A stretch of DNA of 64,000 nucleotides, from contig NZ_FNLO01000009.1 of assembly GCF_900095735.1 (NCBI RefSeq), forward strand, positions 124,001 to 188,000, read 5' to 3'. Below, one piece after another: positions 36,231 to 42,646 of this stretch. The notes under the pieces are model-generated. The model made no database searches. It was not told the DNA's origin and was given only the letters and a program-made list of their open reading frames with translations. Numbering within the stretch: the first letter of the stretch is position 1; each line of letters begins with the position of its first letter. Position numbers and translations under genes: made by a program. This DNA is from Chitinasiproducens palmae (GTDB lineage: Bacteria > Pseudomonadota > Gammaproteobacteria > Burkholderiales > Burkholderiaceae).

Positions 36231-36496
36231 GTTCGTTCTGCGTATTCGGCGCATCGCTACAAGCCGCTCGAGAAAAGGCCGAGAAGAAGGTGCCGACCCG
36301 CCGCGAGGGCAGAGAGCTGACGCGCGCGGAGTGGGAGGCGCAAGTCGACGAGGAGGCCGCACGCATCTTCTCGCGCATGACGCCGGTGCGTGTCAGTCCG
36401 GAGTTCGATTCGCCTGCCTTCTGTGATGACTTCATCGCGCTCGCGGGGCGCTTGGGGGGGGGGCGTGGCGCGGCTCGCAACCATGCAAATCGGTGA
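36227..36496 (+). CDS. Hypothetical phage protein interrupted at a G10 tract
   Basis: 89 residues as sequenced, starting at an ATGA overlap with the replication gene. The coding pattern (REGRELTRAEWEAQVDEEAA, then DFIALAGRLGGG) breaks at ten consecutive G. In the +1 frame it continues ARLATMQIGEKRDKSGNVRI and ends at 36575, overlapping the next start. The likely intact product is therefore about 116 residues, read if the tract had nine G. The tail resembles small phage proteins ending in KGWVRRV. Function unknown. Confidence 0.55.
   Translation: MSSFCVFGASLQAAREKAEKKVPTRREGRELTRAEWEAQVDEEAARIFSRMTPVRVSPEFDSPAFCDDFIALAGRLGGGRGAARNHANR
36454..36463 (+). repeat. Homopolymer tract of ten G
   Basis: Ten G in a row inside an early gene, placed exactly where the coding frame shifts. 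It may be slippage-prone, either natural phase variation or transcriptional slippage, or a base-calling error. Confidence 0.95.
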
Positions 36497-36567
36497 GAAG
36501 CGCGACAAGTCCGGCAACGTCCGCATCAACAAGCGTACGGGCGAGCCAATGAAGGGTTGGGTGCGTC

Positions 36568-36750
36568 GTGTCTGAGGAAGAGCGCCGCGCTGAGTGCTGG
36601 GAGCGTCTGCGCGCAGCAGTGCGCGCGGCAAAGCGCGGCGACTACACCCTCGGCAATGCGCTGCTCAAGGAGATAGGCCAGCAGCACGGCAAGGAAGCGC
36701 GGGCCAGAGCGAAGCGGGAAATGGAGCAATGCGTGGAGAAATGGAAGTGA
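36568..36750 (+). CDS. Small basic helical protein
   Basis: 60 residues from the GTG at 36568, overlapping the stop at 36575 of the shifted upstream frame. SEEERRAECWERLRAAVRAA and KEIGQQHGKEARARAKREME form two charged helices. No family recognised. Overlaps the following gene. Confidence 0.5.
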   Translation: MSEEERRAECWERLRAAVRAAKRGDYTLGNALLKEIGQQHGKEARARAKREMEQCVEKWK

Positions 36751-37199
36751 GCAAACGAGGATACGGCCTGCCGAAGCCGAGCACGGCGGGCAGGATCGGG
36801 ACTGCGACCGTCCGGCCGTGGCCGGCGCCGGGCGCGGCGGTGGGCAGCGCGCCGCCGGCGAAGCGCGCGAAGTACGGCAACTGCAAGGTCGAGGTCGACG
36901 GCATCACGTTCGACAGCCGCCGCGAGGCAGCGCGCTACCAGACGTTGAAGGCGATGCAGGCGGCGGGACAGATCCGCGACCTACGGCGGCAGGTGCCGTT
37001 TGTCCTGACCGAAGCGGTCGTGCTGGACGGACGCAAGAAGCCGGCGCTTCGCTATGTCGCCGATTTCACATACGTGGAGGGCGGCGCGCTGGTAGTGGAG
37101 GACGTGAAAAGCACCATCACGGCCAAAGCGTCGACGTACCGCACAAAGAAGCACCTCATGAAGGCCGTGCACGGCATCGACATTCGGGAGGTCCGCTGA
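36741..37199 (+). CDS. DUF1064-type nuclease-like protein
   Basis: 152 residues. The ATG is at 36741, but a GTG at 36747 better fits the GGAG spacing. VDGITFDSRREAARYQTL, ALRYVADFTYVEGG and VVEDVKSTITAKASTYRTKK carry a PD-(D/E)XK-like pattern: D in YVADF, then E-D-V-K. DUF1064 members are phage nuclease-fold proteins of the recombination region. A Holliday-junction role is inference from location among replication and recombination genes. Confidence 0.75.
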   Translation: MEVSKRGYGLPKPSTAGRIGTATVRPWPAPGAAVGSAPPAKRAKYGNCKVEVDGITFDSRREAARYQTLKAMQAAGQIRDLRRQVPFVLTEAVVLDGRKKPALRYVADFTYVEGGALVVEDVKSTITAKASTYRTKKHLMKAVHGIDIREVR

Positions 37200-37201
37200 T
37201 C

Positions 37202-37753
37202 ATGAAGCGTTGGACGGAAGAGGAAGTGAAGGCGCTTCGCTGGGCCTACAGCCAGCCGGCGAGCATCAAGCGCAACCTGCACCTGTTCGGTGGTCGATCG
37301 CTGCGGACGGTGATGGTCAAGGCGCACAACCTCGGGCTGAAGAAGTGCCGGCCGGGCAGCGGCAGCATGGCATGGGATCAGGTGTGCGACGCGATGAAGG
37401 ACGGCGTGCCGCGTTCGATCGAGGCTGCGGCGGCGCTGGTTGGTGTGACGCGTGGTGCCATGGCCTTGCTGGTGTGGCGCCGGGTCAAATTGAACGACGC
37501 GCATGTTACGGGCTGGGTGAATCAGGTGGACGGCGGCGCGCCGGCGCTGCTGTTCGTGCCGAGGCCGGGTAAGAGCGTGCCGAGGCCGCGCGCGGCGACA
37601 AGCAAGGAGCGGCACAAGCGACGGGTGCGCAAAGTGGGGCGTGCGGAGCTTGCCGCGCAGCAGCAGCTTTACCGCGCCCGCCGTCGCGCGTTGACCGCGC
37701 GGCCGCGACGCGACGCCCTCACAGCGGCGTTCTACGGCAAGGGGGCTCAATGA
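37202..37753 (+). CDS. Putative DNA-binding phage protein
   Basis: 183 residues. MKRWTEEEVKALRWAYSQPA and RSLRTVMVKAHNLGLKK resemble SANT/Myb-like helix-turn-helix. A second HTH-like part is IEAAAALVGVTRGAMALLVW. The C-terminal 60 residues are very basic (RKVGRAELAAQQQLYRARRR). Stop overlaps the next start as ATGA. Specific role unknown. Confidence 0.6.
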   Translation: MKRWTEEEVKALRWAYSQPASIKRNLHLFGGRSLRTVMVKAHNLGLKKCRPGSGSMAWDQVCDAMKDGVPRSIEAAAALVGVTRGAMALLVWRRVKLNDAHVTGWVNQVDGGAPALLFVPRPGKSVPRPRAATSKERHKRRVRKVGRAELAAQQQLYRARRRALTARPRRDALTAAFYGKGAQ

Positions 37754-38133
37754 TGCGCCGCTCACCGATGAAGCGAACGGGATTCAAGCGCCGCGCCGTC
37801 GGCGGGCCGCGCGCGCCGCGCCGGTCGATACGAACGAAGGCCCGGCCGGCACCTACCGCAGCGGAGCGCAGGCACATGGATGCGGTGGCGCGGCTGGGCT
37901 GCATCGTCTGTCGGAACCTGGGCTTTCTCGATTCGCCGGCGGAACTGCATCACCCGCGGTTCCTCGCCGGCGGCGCGCAGCGGTCGAGCCACATGGACGT
38001 CATCCCGCTCTGCCCAACGCATCACCGCCTGGGCGGGCTGGGCGTCGCGTTGCACGCGGGGCGGCAGTCATTCGAGGCAGCGTATGGAAGCGAGGCCGAG
38101 TTGCTTGCACAGGTGAGGGCGCTTCTCGCATGA
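37750..38133 (+). CDS. Ref-like RecA-dependent nuclease
   Basis: 127 residues. Basic disordered N-terminus, then CIVCRNLGFLDSPAELHHPR, PLCPTHHRLGG and LHAGRQSFEAAYGSEAELLA. This is the HNH-like pattern of P1 Ref (recombination enhancement) proteins that nick DNA at RecA-made D-loops. The HH pair and two CxxC-type cysteines are likely metal ligands. Lies with the DUF1064 nuclease. Confidence 0.85.
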   Translation: MMRRSPMKRTGFKRRAVGGPRAPRRSIRTKARPAPTAAERRHMDAVARLGCIVCRNLGFLDSPAELHHPRFLAGGAQRSSHMDVIPLCPTHHRLGGLGVALHAGRQSFEAAYGSEAELLAQVRALLA

Positions 38134-38708
38134 GACGAAACGAATACGCGGACCCGGCCGACGTGCTTGAGCGGGCGCAAGCAGGAACGTGCTGCGGCTG
38201 CCCGCACGCGGTACGGCTGACGATCGTTGGCGCGGCAGTCGCCGTCTGCGGGATCGGGAAGCGGTACGGGCGCCGCTGCAAGAACTATTGCAAGAGAACG
38301 AGCGCAACGATGGAGCGGCAAATGGATGAGATCGATCAAGTGCTCGTCGCGTGGTACGAATGGAGTCAGCGGGACGAGGGCGTCCACGGCTACCCGACTC
38401 ACGCGGCGTCCTGCGGCGAATATCGCGCCGGCAGGTCATGGATGAGCGACGAAGACTATGACTTTGAGATCGACCACAGCTTGCAGGCATCGATAGGCGC
38501 GGCTGTGGAGCCGGTCGTAATGGCGCTGGGCCTTGACCATCGCGTCGCTGTCATGACGGCGGCCCGAAACTTCGTTGTAGGCGCCGCGTCCTTCCGTAAT
38601 CCGCGCCACCCTGAGCGACAGGCGCACGACTACGCTGCGGCGAAAGAGGCAATGCGGCCGGCGCTCGTCTCGAAGGGTTTGGTTGCAGGCGCGGCGGCAC
38701 GCGCGTGA
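38130..38708 (+). CDS. Last early gene, positional candidate for the late regulator
   Basis: 192 residues, coupled to the Ref-like gene by ATGA. N-terminal cysteine cluster (GTCCGCPHA, VCGIGKRYGRRCKNYC) that could bind zinc, then a helical domain with EIDQVLVAWYEWSQRD and AAVEPVVMALGLDHR. It ends 14 bases before a good promoter followed closely by a terminator, the place of the Q antiterminator in lambdoid phages. I do not recognise Q homology, so this is a positional suggestion. Confidence 0.55.
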   Translation: MRRNEYADPADVLERAQAGTCCGCPHAVRLTIVGAAVAVCGIGKRYGRRCKNYCKRTSATMERQMDEIDQVLVAWYEWSQRDEGVHGYPTHAASCGEYRAGRSWMSDEDYDFEIDHSLQASIGAAVEPVVMALGLDHRVAVMTAARNFVVGAASFRNPRHPERQAHDYAAAKEAMRPALVSKGLVAGAAARA

Positions 38709-38721
38709 CGCAATGAAAACC

Positions 38722-38750
38722 GCTTGCACATCGCCGAAAAGTTTGTGAGA
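38722..38750 (+). promoter_or_regulatory. Candidate late promoter
   Basis: TTGCAC (38722-38727), 17 bases, GAGAAT (38745-38750) with an extended TG one base before the -10. A terminator lies about 35 bases after it, as at pR' of lambda with its short leader RNA. Confidence 0.6.
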
Positions 38751-38785
38751 ATGAGGGCTCGGACAATTGCGTCCGCAGAAAACGA

Positions 38786-38815
38786 AACCCGCCAGGTGAA
38801 AGCCTCGCGGGTTTT
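38786..38815 (+). terminator. Leader terminator downstream of the late promoter
   Basis: AAACCCGC ... GCGGGTTTT, an 8-bp stem with a 13-base loop and a short U run (TTTTGTCG). Would stop the late transcript after about 55-60 nt unless read through. Confidence 0.7.
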
Positions 38816-39514
38816 GTCGTTTACGGCACTTTCATCGAAGCGGCGGCGTGGATGGACACGCGGCGACCCGAGTATTCAATGCTAACCGAGCGGTCTCGCT
38901 CGGCAGCAATCCGGGGTTCAACGCGCAGGGGCCAAAATCCCTAGCCGGTGTCAAGTCCGGCCCGCTTCGATGAGAGTGAATGCGCAGGCTGATGCGCCAG
39001 AATGTCGTTGTGATTGCCGCTCGCGGACTACGGACATCAACGGCCCGAAAAGGCGGAGGCTTAACAGCCCAATCGAGGGTTCGAATCCCTCCTGTCGCCG
39101 CCGCAAGGTACGGCGAATGTCGGAGATCAGCACCGGCCACTCTCACCAGTCAGGTCCAGGTCCGCAGGGTCGCTCCCTCCTGGTCAGCCCCGCTTAACTG
39201 CTATCCCGCTCGTCGGGTGAAGGGGTCATGTGGTGACCTGCCGGGAAAGACCGGCGCCATTCTTCAAATCGTGCGCAGGAGCGCCGTGGACAGCAAGCGC
39301 GGCACGGATGGGCCGCTCAATAAAACGGCGACGAACACCGCTGAGCGGGCCGAGCCTGCTTGTGAGTGCTTGACCCAGCGGCGCGCGGATCCACGCCGAA
39401 TACCGTAAGCCTAGCGCGGCAGCCGCGTGGGGCTTTTTCGTTCCGTGGATGACGCCCACACCATGCGGCGCAACAGAAATATGGTGGATCAACTCGCCTT
39501 GACAGGGCGCGGGG
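38816..39514. other. Non-coding late leader region
   Basis: About 700 bases with no credible gene. It holds a tRNA T-arm-like hairpin (39075-39091, GAGGGTTCGAATCCCTC) without a matching 5' acceptor or anticodon stem, and an intrinsic terminator at 39408. Two minus-strand frames here are artefacts of the T-arm-like sequence. Confidence 0.5.
39408..39438 (+). terminator. Intrinsic terminator in the late leader
   Basis: AGCC-TA-GCGCGG with loop CAG pairs to CCGCGT-GG-GGCT and is followed by TTTTT. A second stop for the leader transcript and convergent barrier for the leftward gene at 39515. Confidence 0.78.
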
Positions 39515-39739
39515 CTACCCGCGGGTTCGCTGCCGAAGCATTAGATCCGCGGTTTCGTAAGAAAGCTTCACTATCGCGTCCGCAGCGGAGCCGTCATTCC
39601 GGGCTATGTAACCGGTCAATGCCGCCGCTGCAAAGTAGTCGCGGACGCTTATTCCATGGAGGGGGGTATTTGCCGGTAGCAGGTTCGCTTCTGATCGGGG
39701 ATTCGGAAACGCCGGGCCGCCCTGAGTTTTGAAGTCCAT
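39515..39739 (-). CDS. Conserved small phage protein
   Basis: 74 residues, MDFKTQGGPAFPNPRSEANL, then GISVRDYFAAAALTGYIARN. The GGPAFP start and the RDYFAAAAL helix recur in small proteins of many proteobacterial phages; function unknown. It runs opposite to the late genes. Confidence 0.72.
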   Translation of the reverse strand: MDFKTQGGPAFPNPRSEANLLPANTPLHGISVRDYFAAAALTGYIARNDGSAADAIVKLSYETADLMLRQRTRG

Positions 39740-39871
39740 TTGTGTTTCCCAATGAGGTTCTCGAGCAACGCTACACGGATTTTCTTACGCCAGACTTACC
39801 CTAAGGCGCTGTCAAAGAGGTCCGCCGCGTTGGCAAAGCAGGCGCATTCTTTATAGGTTCTGAAGTCTCGC

Positions 39872-40063
39872 ATGGGGAAACTGCCGATGCTGCGCTCTCG
39901 TGCTCTTGCAAGCACGGCGGCGCGCCTGCATCGTAGCGTCATGGCCATCGAATGCGAGCGGACGAAGGGCATTCCGTATGCGTACTACGTCCGAGGCATC
40001 GTGTTCGACGATTCGCCGGACGTGTTCCGCCGCGCCGGAGTCAGTCGTCCCACGTTCTATTGA
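39872..40063 (+). CDS. Possible small phage gene
   Basis: 63 residues, MGKLPMLRSRALASTAARLH, no family recognised. Its KLPML-R-AAR start resembles the start of the HNH gene at 41612, so it may be a relic of a duplicated N-terminus. A promoter-like TTGGCA-N16-TATAGG lies just upstream (around 39831-39858). No ribosome site. Confidence 0.3.
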   Translation: MGKLPMLRSRALASTAARLHRSVMAIECERTKGIPYAYYVRGIVFDDSPDVFRRAGVSRPTFY

Positions 40064-40296
40064 CTGTTGTAAGCGGGTAGCGTGCGAGCCGTGAATTTGG
40101 CCCGCGCATGTTGCTGCGACAAAAACGGCGTTACATACTATTTTTCAGATAGCCTGACCTAAGTTCATCGATGAAAAGCGTGAGCGGGTCGGCCTCGTTC
40201 TTTAACGCGCGCGACCCTTTACCCTGTAAGCGGTGAATCCAGCTGGACTCTTTCTCCCGTATGATGGGCTTTTGGGCCGGAACGGGAGGGTTCAAG

Positions 40297-40761
40297 ATGT
40301 CGCTTTACCAAGAGATACAGCGTCAACTCGATGACCTTGACGGTGAGGATGATGCCGCCGAAAAGCTATTCAGGAAAACTGCGGCAGAGTTTGAAGAGGC
40401 GGTCCGTAGCAGCTTGGGCGCACCGGCCGGTGTCTTGAAGATCGTTGCGGACACCATCAAGCCCGATTTCATTGGGCATCGAAAGGTCGTTCGTTATGGC
40501 TTCGACACTGCCGTACCAGGTACGTTCAAGCTGCAGCTTACTTTGCCTCGCTCAGTGCCCAGCTTCGGAGATTCCATTGTCGCGGAGGCGAGCATTTCTG
40601 TTGTTGTGGATGAAGAGTCAGGGCGTGGGACGGTGAAGGTGAACAGCCAAGTTGTATCGCACTCAGTGCGGCCCTTAGCTATCGAGCCTGCAGTTGGAGC
40701 GGTCGTCAAAGCACTCCGAGAAGATTTGCTGGACAAGCGCCAGCGATCCACGGTTGCCTGA
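40297..40761 (+). CDS. Hypothetical phage protein
   Basis: 154 residues from the ATG at 40297, GGGAGG 8 bases upstream. Helical N-terminus (SLYQEIQRQLDDLDGEDDAA) and a beta-rich C-terminal domain (GTFKLQLTLPRSVP, GTVKVNSQVVSHSV). Followed by a terminator, so a single-gene unit. GC is lower than in structural genes; likely cargo. Function unknown. Confidence 0.65.
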   Translation: MSLYQEIQRQLDDLDGEDDAAEKLFRKTAAEFEEAVRSSLGAPAGVLKIVADTIKPDFIGHRKVVRYGFDTAVPGTFKLQLTLPRSVPSFGDSIVAEASISVVVDEESGRGTVKVNSQVVSHSVRPLAIEPAVGAVVKALREDLLDKRQRSTVA

Positions 40762-40793
40762 CCTGACGGTTCCAAACGTCACACATTCGCCTT

Positions 40794-40829
40794 AAGCCCC
40801 GCAAAACTTCTCCTGCGCGGCTTTTTTAA
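40794..40829 (+). terminator. Terminator of the 40297 gene
   Basis: AGCCCCGC ... GCGCGGCT (one mismatch, 12-base loop) followed by TTTTTT. Confidence 0.75.
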
Positions 40830-40988
40830 TAGTCGTGCTCAACCGGCCGGTGCCTCACGACGGCATAAGGTTGTAATGCGCTGATTGCCGTAGCGCAGAC
40901 CTACTGCGCGAAGCAAGCAGGCGAAGCGCGGTCTCCGCTCTCGGCGATCGCTTGGAAGACTGGAGTGCAAGTCGCAGTGTCATTTACT

Positions 40989-41020
40989 AAGCCCTGCCCG
41001 GTAATGCCGCGCGGGGCTTT
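40989..41020. terminator. Hairpin between the 40.8-kb region and brnA
   Basis: AAGCCCTG ... CGGGGCTTT with a GC-rich centre. U-rich on the plus side and partly on the minus side; probably shared. The 40830-40988 stretch before it has no gene and could be a small RNA ending here. Confidence 0.5.
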
Positions 41021-41315
41021 ACGCTTTATGCGTCTGCAACCAATCGCGCAACGCTTCGTTCATGCGGGTTTGCCAGCCGTCGCCTAACGCACGGAAGCCT
41101 GTGAGCACGTCAGCATCTAAGCGGATGCTGACAGCCTCCTTGGTTACAGCAAGACGCGGACGGCCGCGCGCTTTCATTACCTGAGCGGTCGGCTTCATCT
41201 GCGCGAAGTGCGCTTCAGTGAGTTCCACCGTGTCAGGGTCGGAAGCGATGCCTTTGTTGATCGCTTCGTTTTCCTCGTCGGTGGGGATGATGGTTCCGGG
41301 CTTAAGGGCTGGCAT
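41019..41315 (-). CDS. brnA: BrnA antitoxin
   Basis: 98 residues from MPALKPGTIIPTDEENEAIN. The C-terminal ribbon-helix-helix (AVSIRLDADVLTGFRALGDG, then TRMNEALRDWL) is the BrnA DNA-binding fold. It neutralises BrnT and represses the pair. Starts inside the toxin gene (14-base overlap). Confidence 0.9.
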   Translation of the reverse strand: MPALKPGTIIPTDEENEAINKGIASDPDTVELTEAHFAQMKPTAQVMKARGRPRLAVTKEAVSIRLDADVLTGFRALGDGWQTRMNEALRDWLQTHKA

Positions 41316-41562
41316 AGATGGCGATCTCACGTTTGTTGGCCTTGCGCACACTGATGATTCGGTTCTTGTTGTTGCGCTCGGTGTGAACGATGACGAAGAG
41401 GCGAAGACCGATATACGCGATGGTCACCAGCCTCTGTTCCCCGTACTCGAATCGACCATCGACGAACGTCTTGCCGGCTTCCCATTCCGCATCTGCAGCG
41501 AGGGCCAGCGACACGCCGTGCTTTGCGACGTTTGCTGCGTCCTTGTCGGTGTCGAATTCCAT
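41302..41562 (-). CDS. brnT: BrnT toxin (RelE-fold ribonuclease)
   Basis: 86 residues. FDTDKDAANVAKHGVSLALA, YGEQRLVTIAYIGLRLFVIV, then IISVRKANKREIAIY, all standard BrnT motifs. An mRNA-cutting toxin held by BrnA. In a prophage the pair may stabilise lysogeny or limit other phages. Upstream lies an AT-rich operator-like palindrome. Confidence 0.92.
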   Translation of the reverse strand: MEFDTDKDAANVAKHGVSLALAADAEWEAGKTFVDGRFEYGEQRLVTIAYIGLRLFVIVHTERNNKNRIISVRKANKREIAIYASP

Positions 41563-41571
41563 GTGACTTAT

Positions 41572-41581
41572 TGTATATACA
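41572..41581. promoter_or_regulatory. Palindrome at the brnTA promoter
   Basis: TGTATATACA, perfect 10-bp palindrome 10 bases upstream of the brnT ATG. A related TTGTATATGCA lies at 41606. A suitable site for autorepression by the BrnA ribbon-helix-helix. Confidence 0.55.
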
Positions 41582-41611
41582 CTAAGTTATAAGGTCCAGC
41601 ACTTTTTGTAT

Positions 41612-42010
41612 ATGCAGAAAAGAAAGCTGCCGATGCTTCAGCCTCGAACGGTGGCCGGCGGGGCGGCGCGCGTCGGTACCGTCGAGCCGGGCTCATGGCG
41701 TTCGAGTGCGCTGACCACCGCGCAGCGCGGCTACGGTTCGCGATGGCAGACAGCGCGGGCCGCGTACCTGAAGGCCCACCCGTTCTGTGTGTACTGCCTG
41801 CGCGACTATCGGCTTGCAGCGACGGACGAGGCAGACGTCATCCTCGAATGCGCCGCGCGCGGCCTGCCGCTGCCATACGCGACCGTGCTGGACCACCGCG
41901 TGCCGCACCGGGGTGACCAGCGCCTGTTCTGGGACCGTTCGAACTGGCAGCCGCTGTGCGCTCGGCACCATTCGGGCGAAAAGCAGCGGACCGAATCTGC
42001 GGAACGGTGA
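41612..42010 (+). CDS. HNH endonuclease
   Basis: 132 residues. HPFCVYCLRDYR gives the first Cys pair, VLDHRVPHRGDQRLFWDRSN carries the DH of the HNH core, and NWQPLCARHHSGEKQ the final His. HNH proteins beside terminase are needed for DNA packaging in HK97-type phages. Start uncertain: ATG at 41612 or, 7 codons on, at 41633; neither has a good ribosome site. Confidence 0.87.
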   Translation: MQKRKLPMLQPRTVAGGAARVGTVEPGSWRSSALTTAQRGYGSRWQTARAAYLKAHPFCVYCLRDYRLAATDEADVILECAARGLPLPYATVLDHRVPHRGDQRLFWDRSNWQPLCARHHSGEKQRTESAER

Positions 42011-42155
42011 ATGCCCCAAAACAGGGCATTTGTAATTCCTTCGTTGCAATTTCTATACGGTAAGGGAGGGGTGGGTAAAAAGTTCAGCGGCGTTGCGGCT
42101 CCTGACCGCCCGTTCCCTCACGCGCAGAAAATTTCCCCTTTTGGAGTTTTTGTTA
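42011..42155. other. Non-coding gap before terminase, candidate cos region
   Basis: 145 bases between the HNH and small terminase genes. Contains GGGAGGGGTGGGTAAAAAG near 42064-42083, a purine-rich block of the kind seen near cos in HK97-like phages. The cut site itself cannot be read. Confidence 0.35.
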
Positions 42156-42644
42156 ATGGCTTTAACAGCAAAAAAGCGGCTGTTCGCTGCCGCTGTTTTG
42201 GCCGGAAAGTCCAATCGGGACGCGGCAATCGCCGCCGGTTATAGTCCGGCGACAGCTTCGGCCGCAGGGTCGCGCCTTGTTAAAGACAAGGACGTAGTCG
42301 CTTGGCTGACAGAGCACCGTAAAAAGCCTGCGGCGCGCGTCAAGTCGAAGCCGGGGGCGGCCGCCGAGGAGGCGCAGGCTGTCGCGCTGCCCGCCGGGTT
42401 TGATCTGGACGCGATCCTCACCTTCTCGGACTCGAAAGCTTTCCTGATCGCCGCGATGAATGACGCGCGCGCTGAGCAGAAGTTGCGAATTGACGCGGCG
42501 AAGGCGTTGCTGCCGTTCCAGCACGCGAAGAAAGGCGAGGTCGGCAAGAAGGACCAGCGAAACGAAGATGCGAAGAAGGTGGCGAGCCGGTTTGCACCAG
42601 CTGCGCCGCCGAAGCTAGTCGCCAACGGCGGTAAAAAGGTCTGA
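42156..42644 (+). CDS. terS: Phage terminase small subunit
   Basis: 162 residues from MALTAKKRLFAAAVLAGKSN (TTGGAG upstream). N-terminal HTH, RDAAIAAGYSPATASAAGSR, then a helical middle and a basic Lys-rich tail, the Terminase_2-type layout. Recognises packaging DNA and guides TerL. Directly upstream of terL. Confidence 0.82.
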   Translation: MALTAKKRLFAAAVLAGKSNRDAAIAAGYSPATASAAGSRLVKDKDVVAWLTEHRKKPAARVKSKPGAAAEEAQAVALPAGFDLDAILTFSDSKAFLIAAMNDARAEQKLRIDAAKALLPFQHAKKGEVGKKDQRNEDAKKVASRFAPAAPPKLVANGGKKV

Positions 42645-42646
42645 GC

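Noticed and set aside
38990-39105. Complete phage tRNA gene
   Set aside because: T-arm is perfect but no 5' acceptor strand pairs with CTGTCGC and no anticodon stem forms; kept only as a tRNA-like element.
38832-39146. Minus-strand frames containing GGIRTLD- and GFEPS-type peptides
   Set aside because: These peptides are the usual false translation of the T-arm of tRNA-like sequence, here from 39075-39091.
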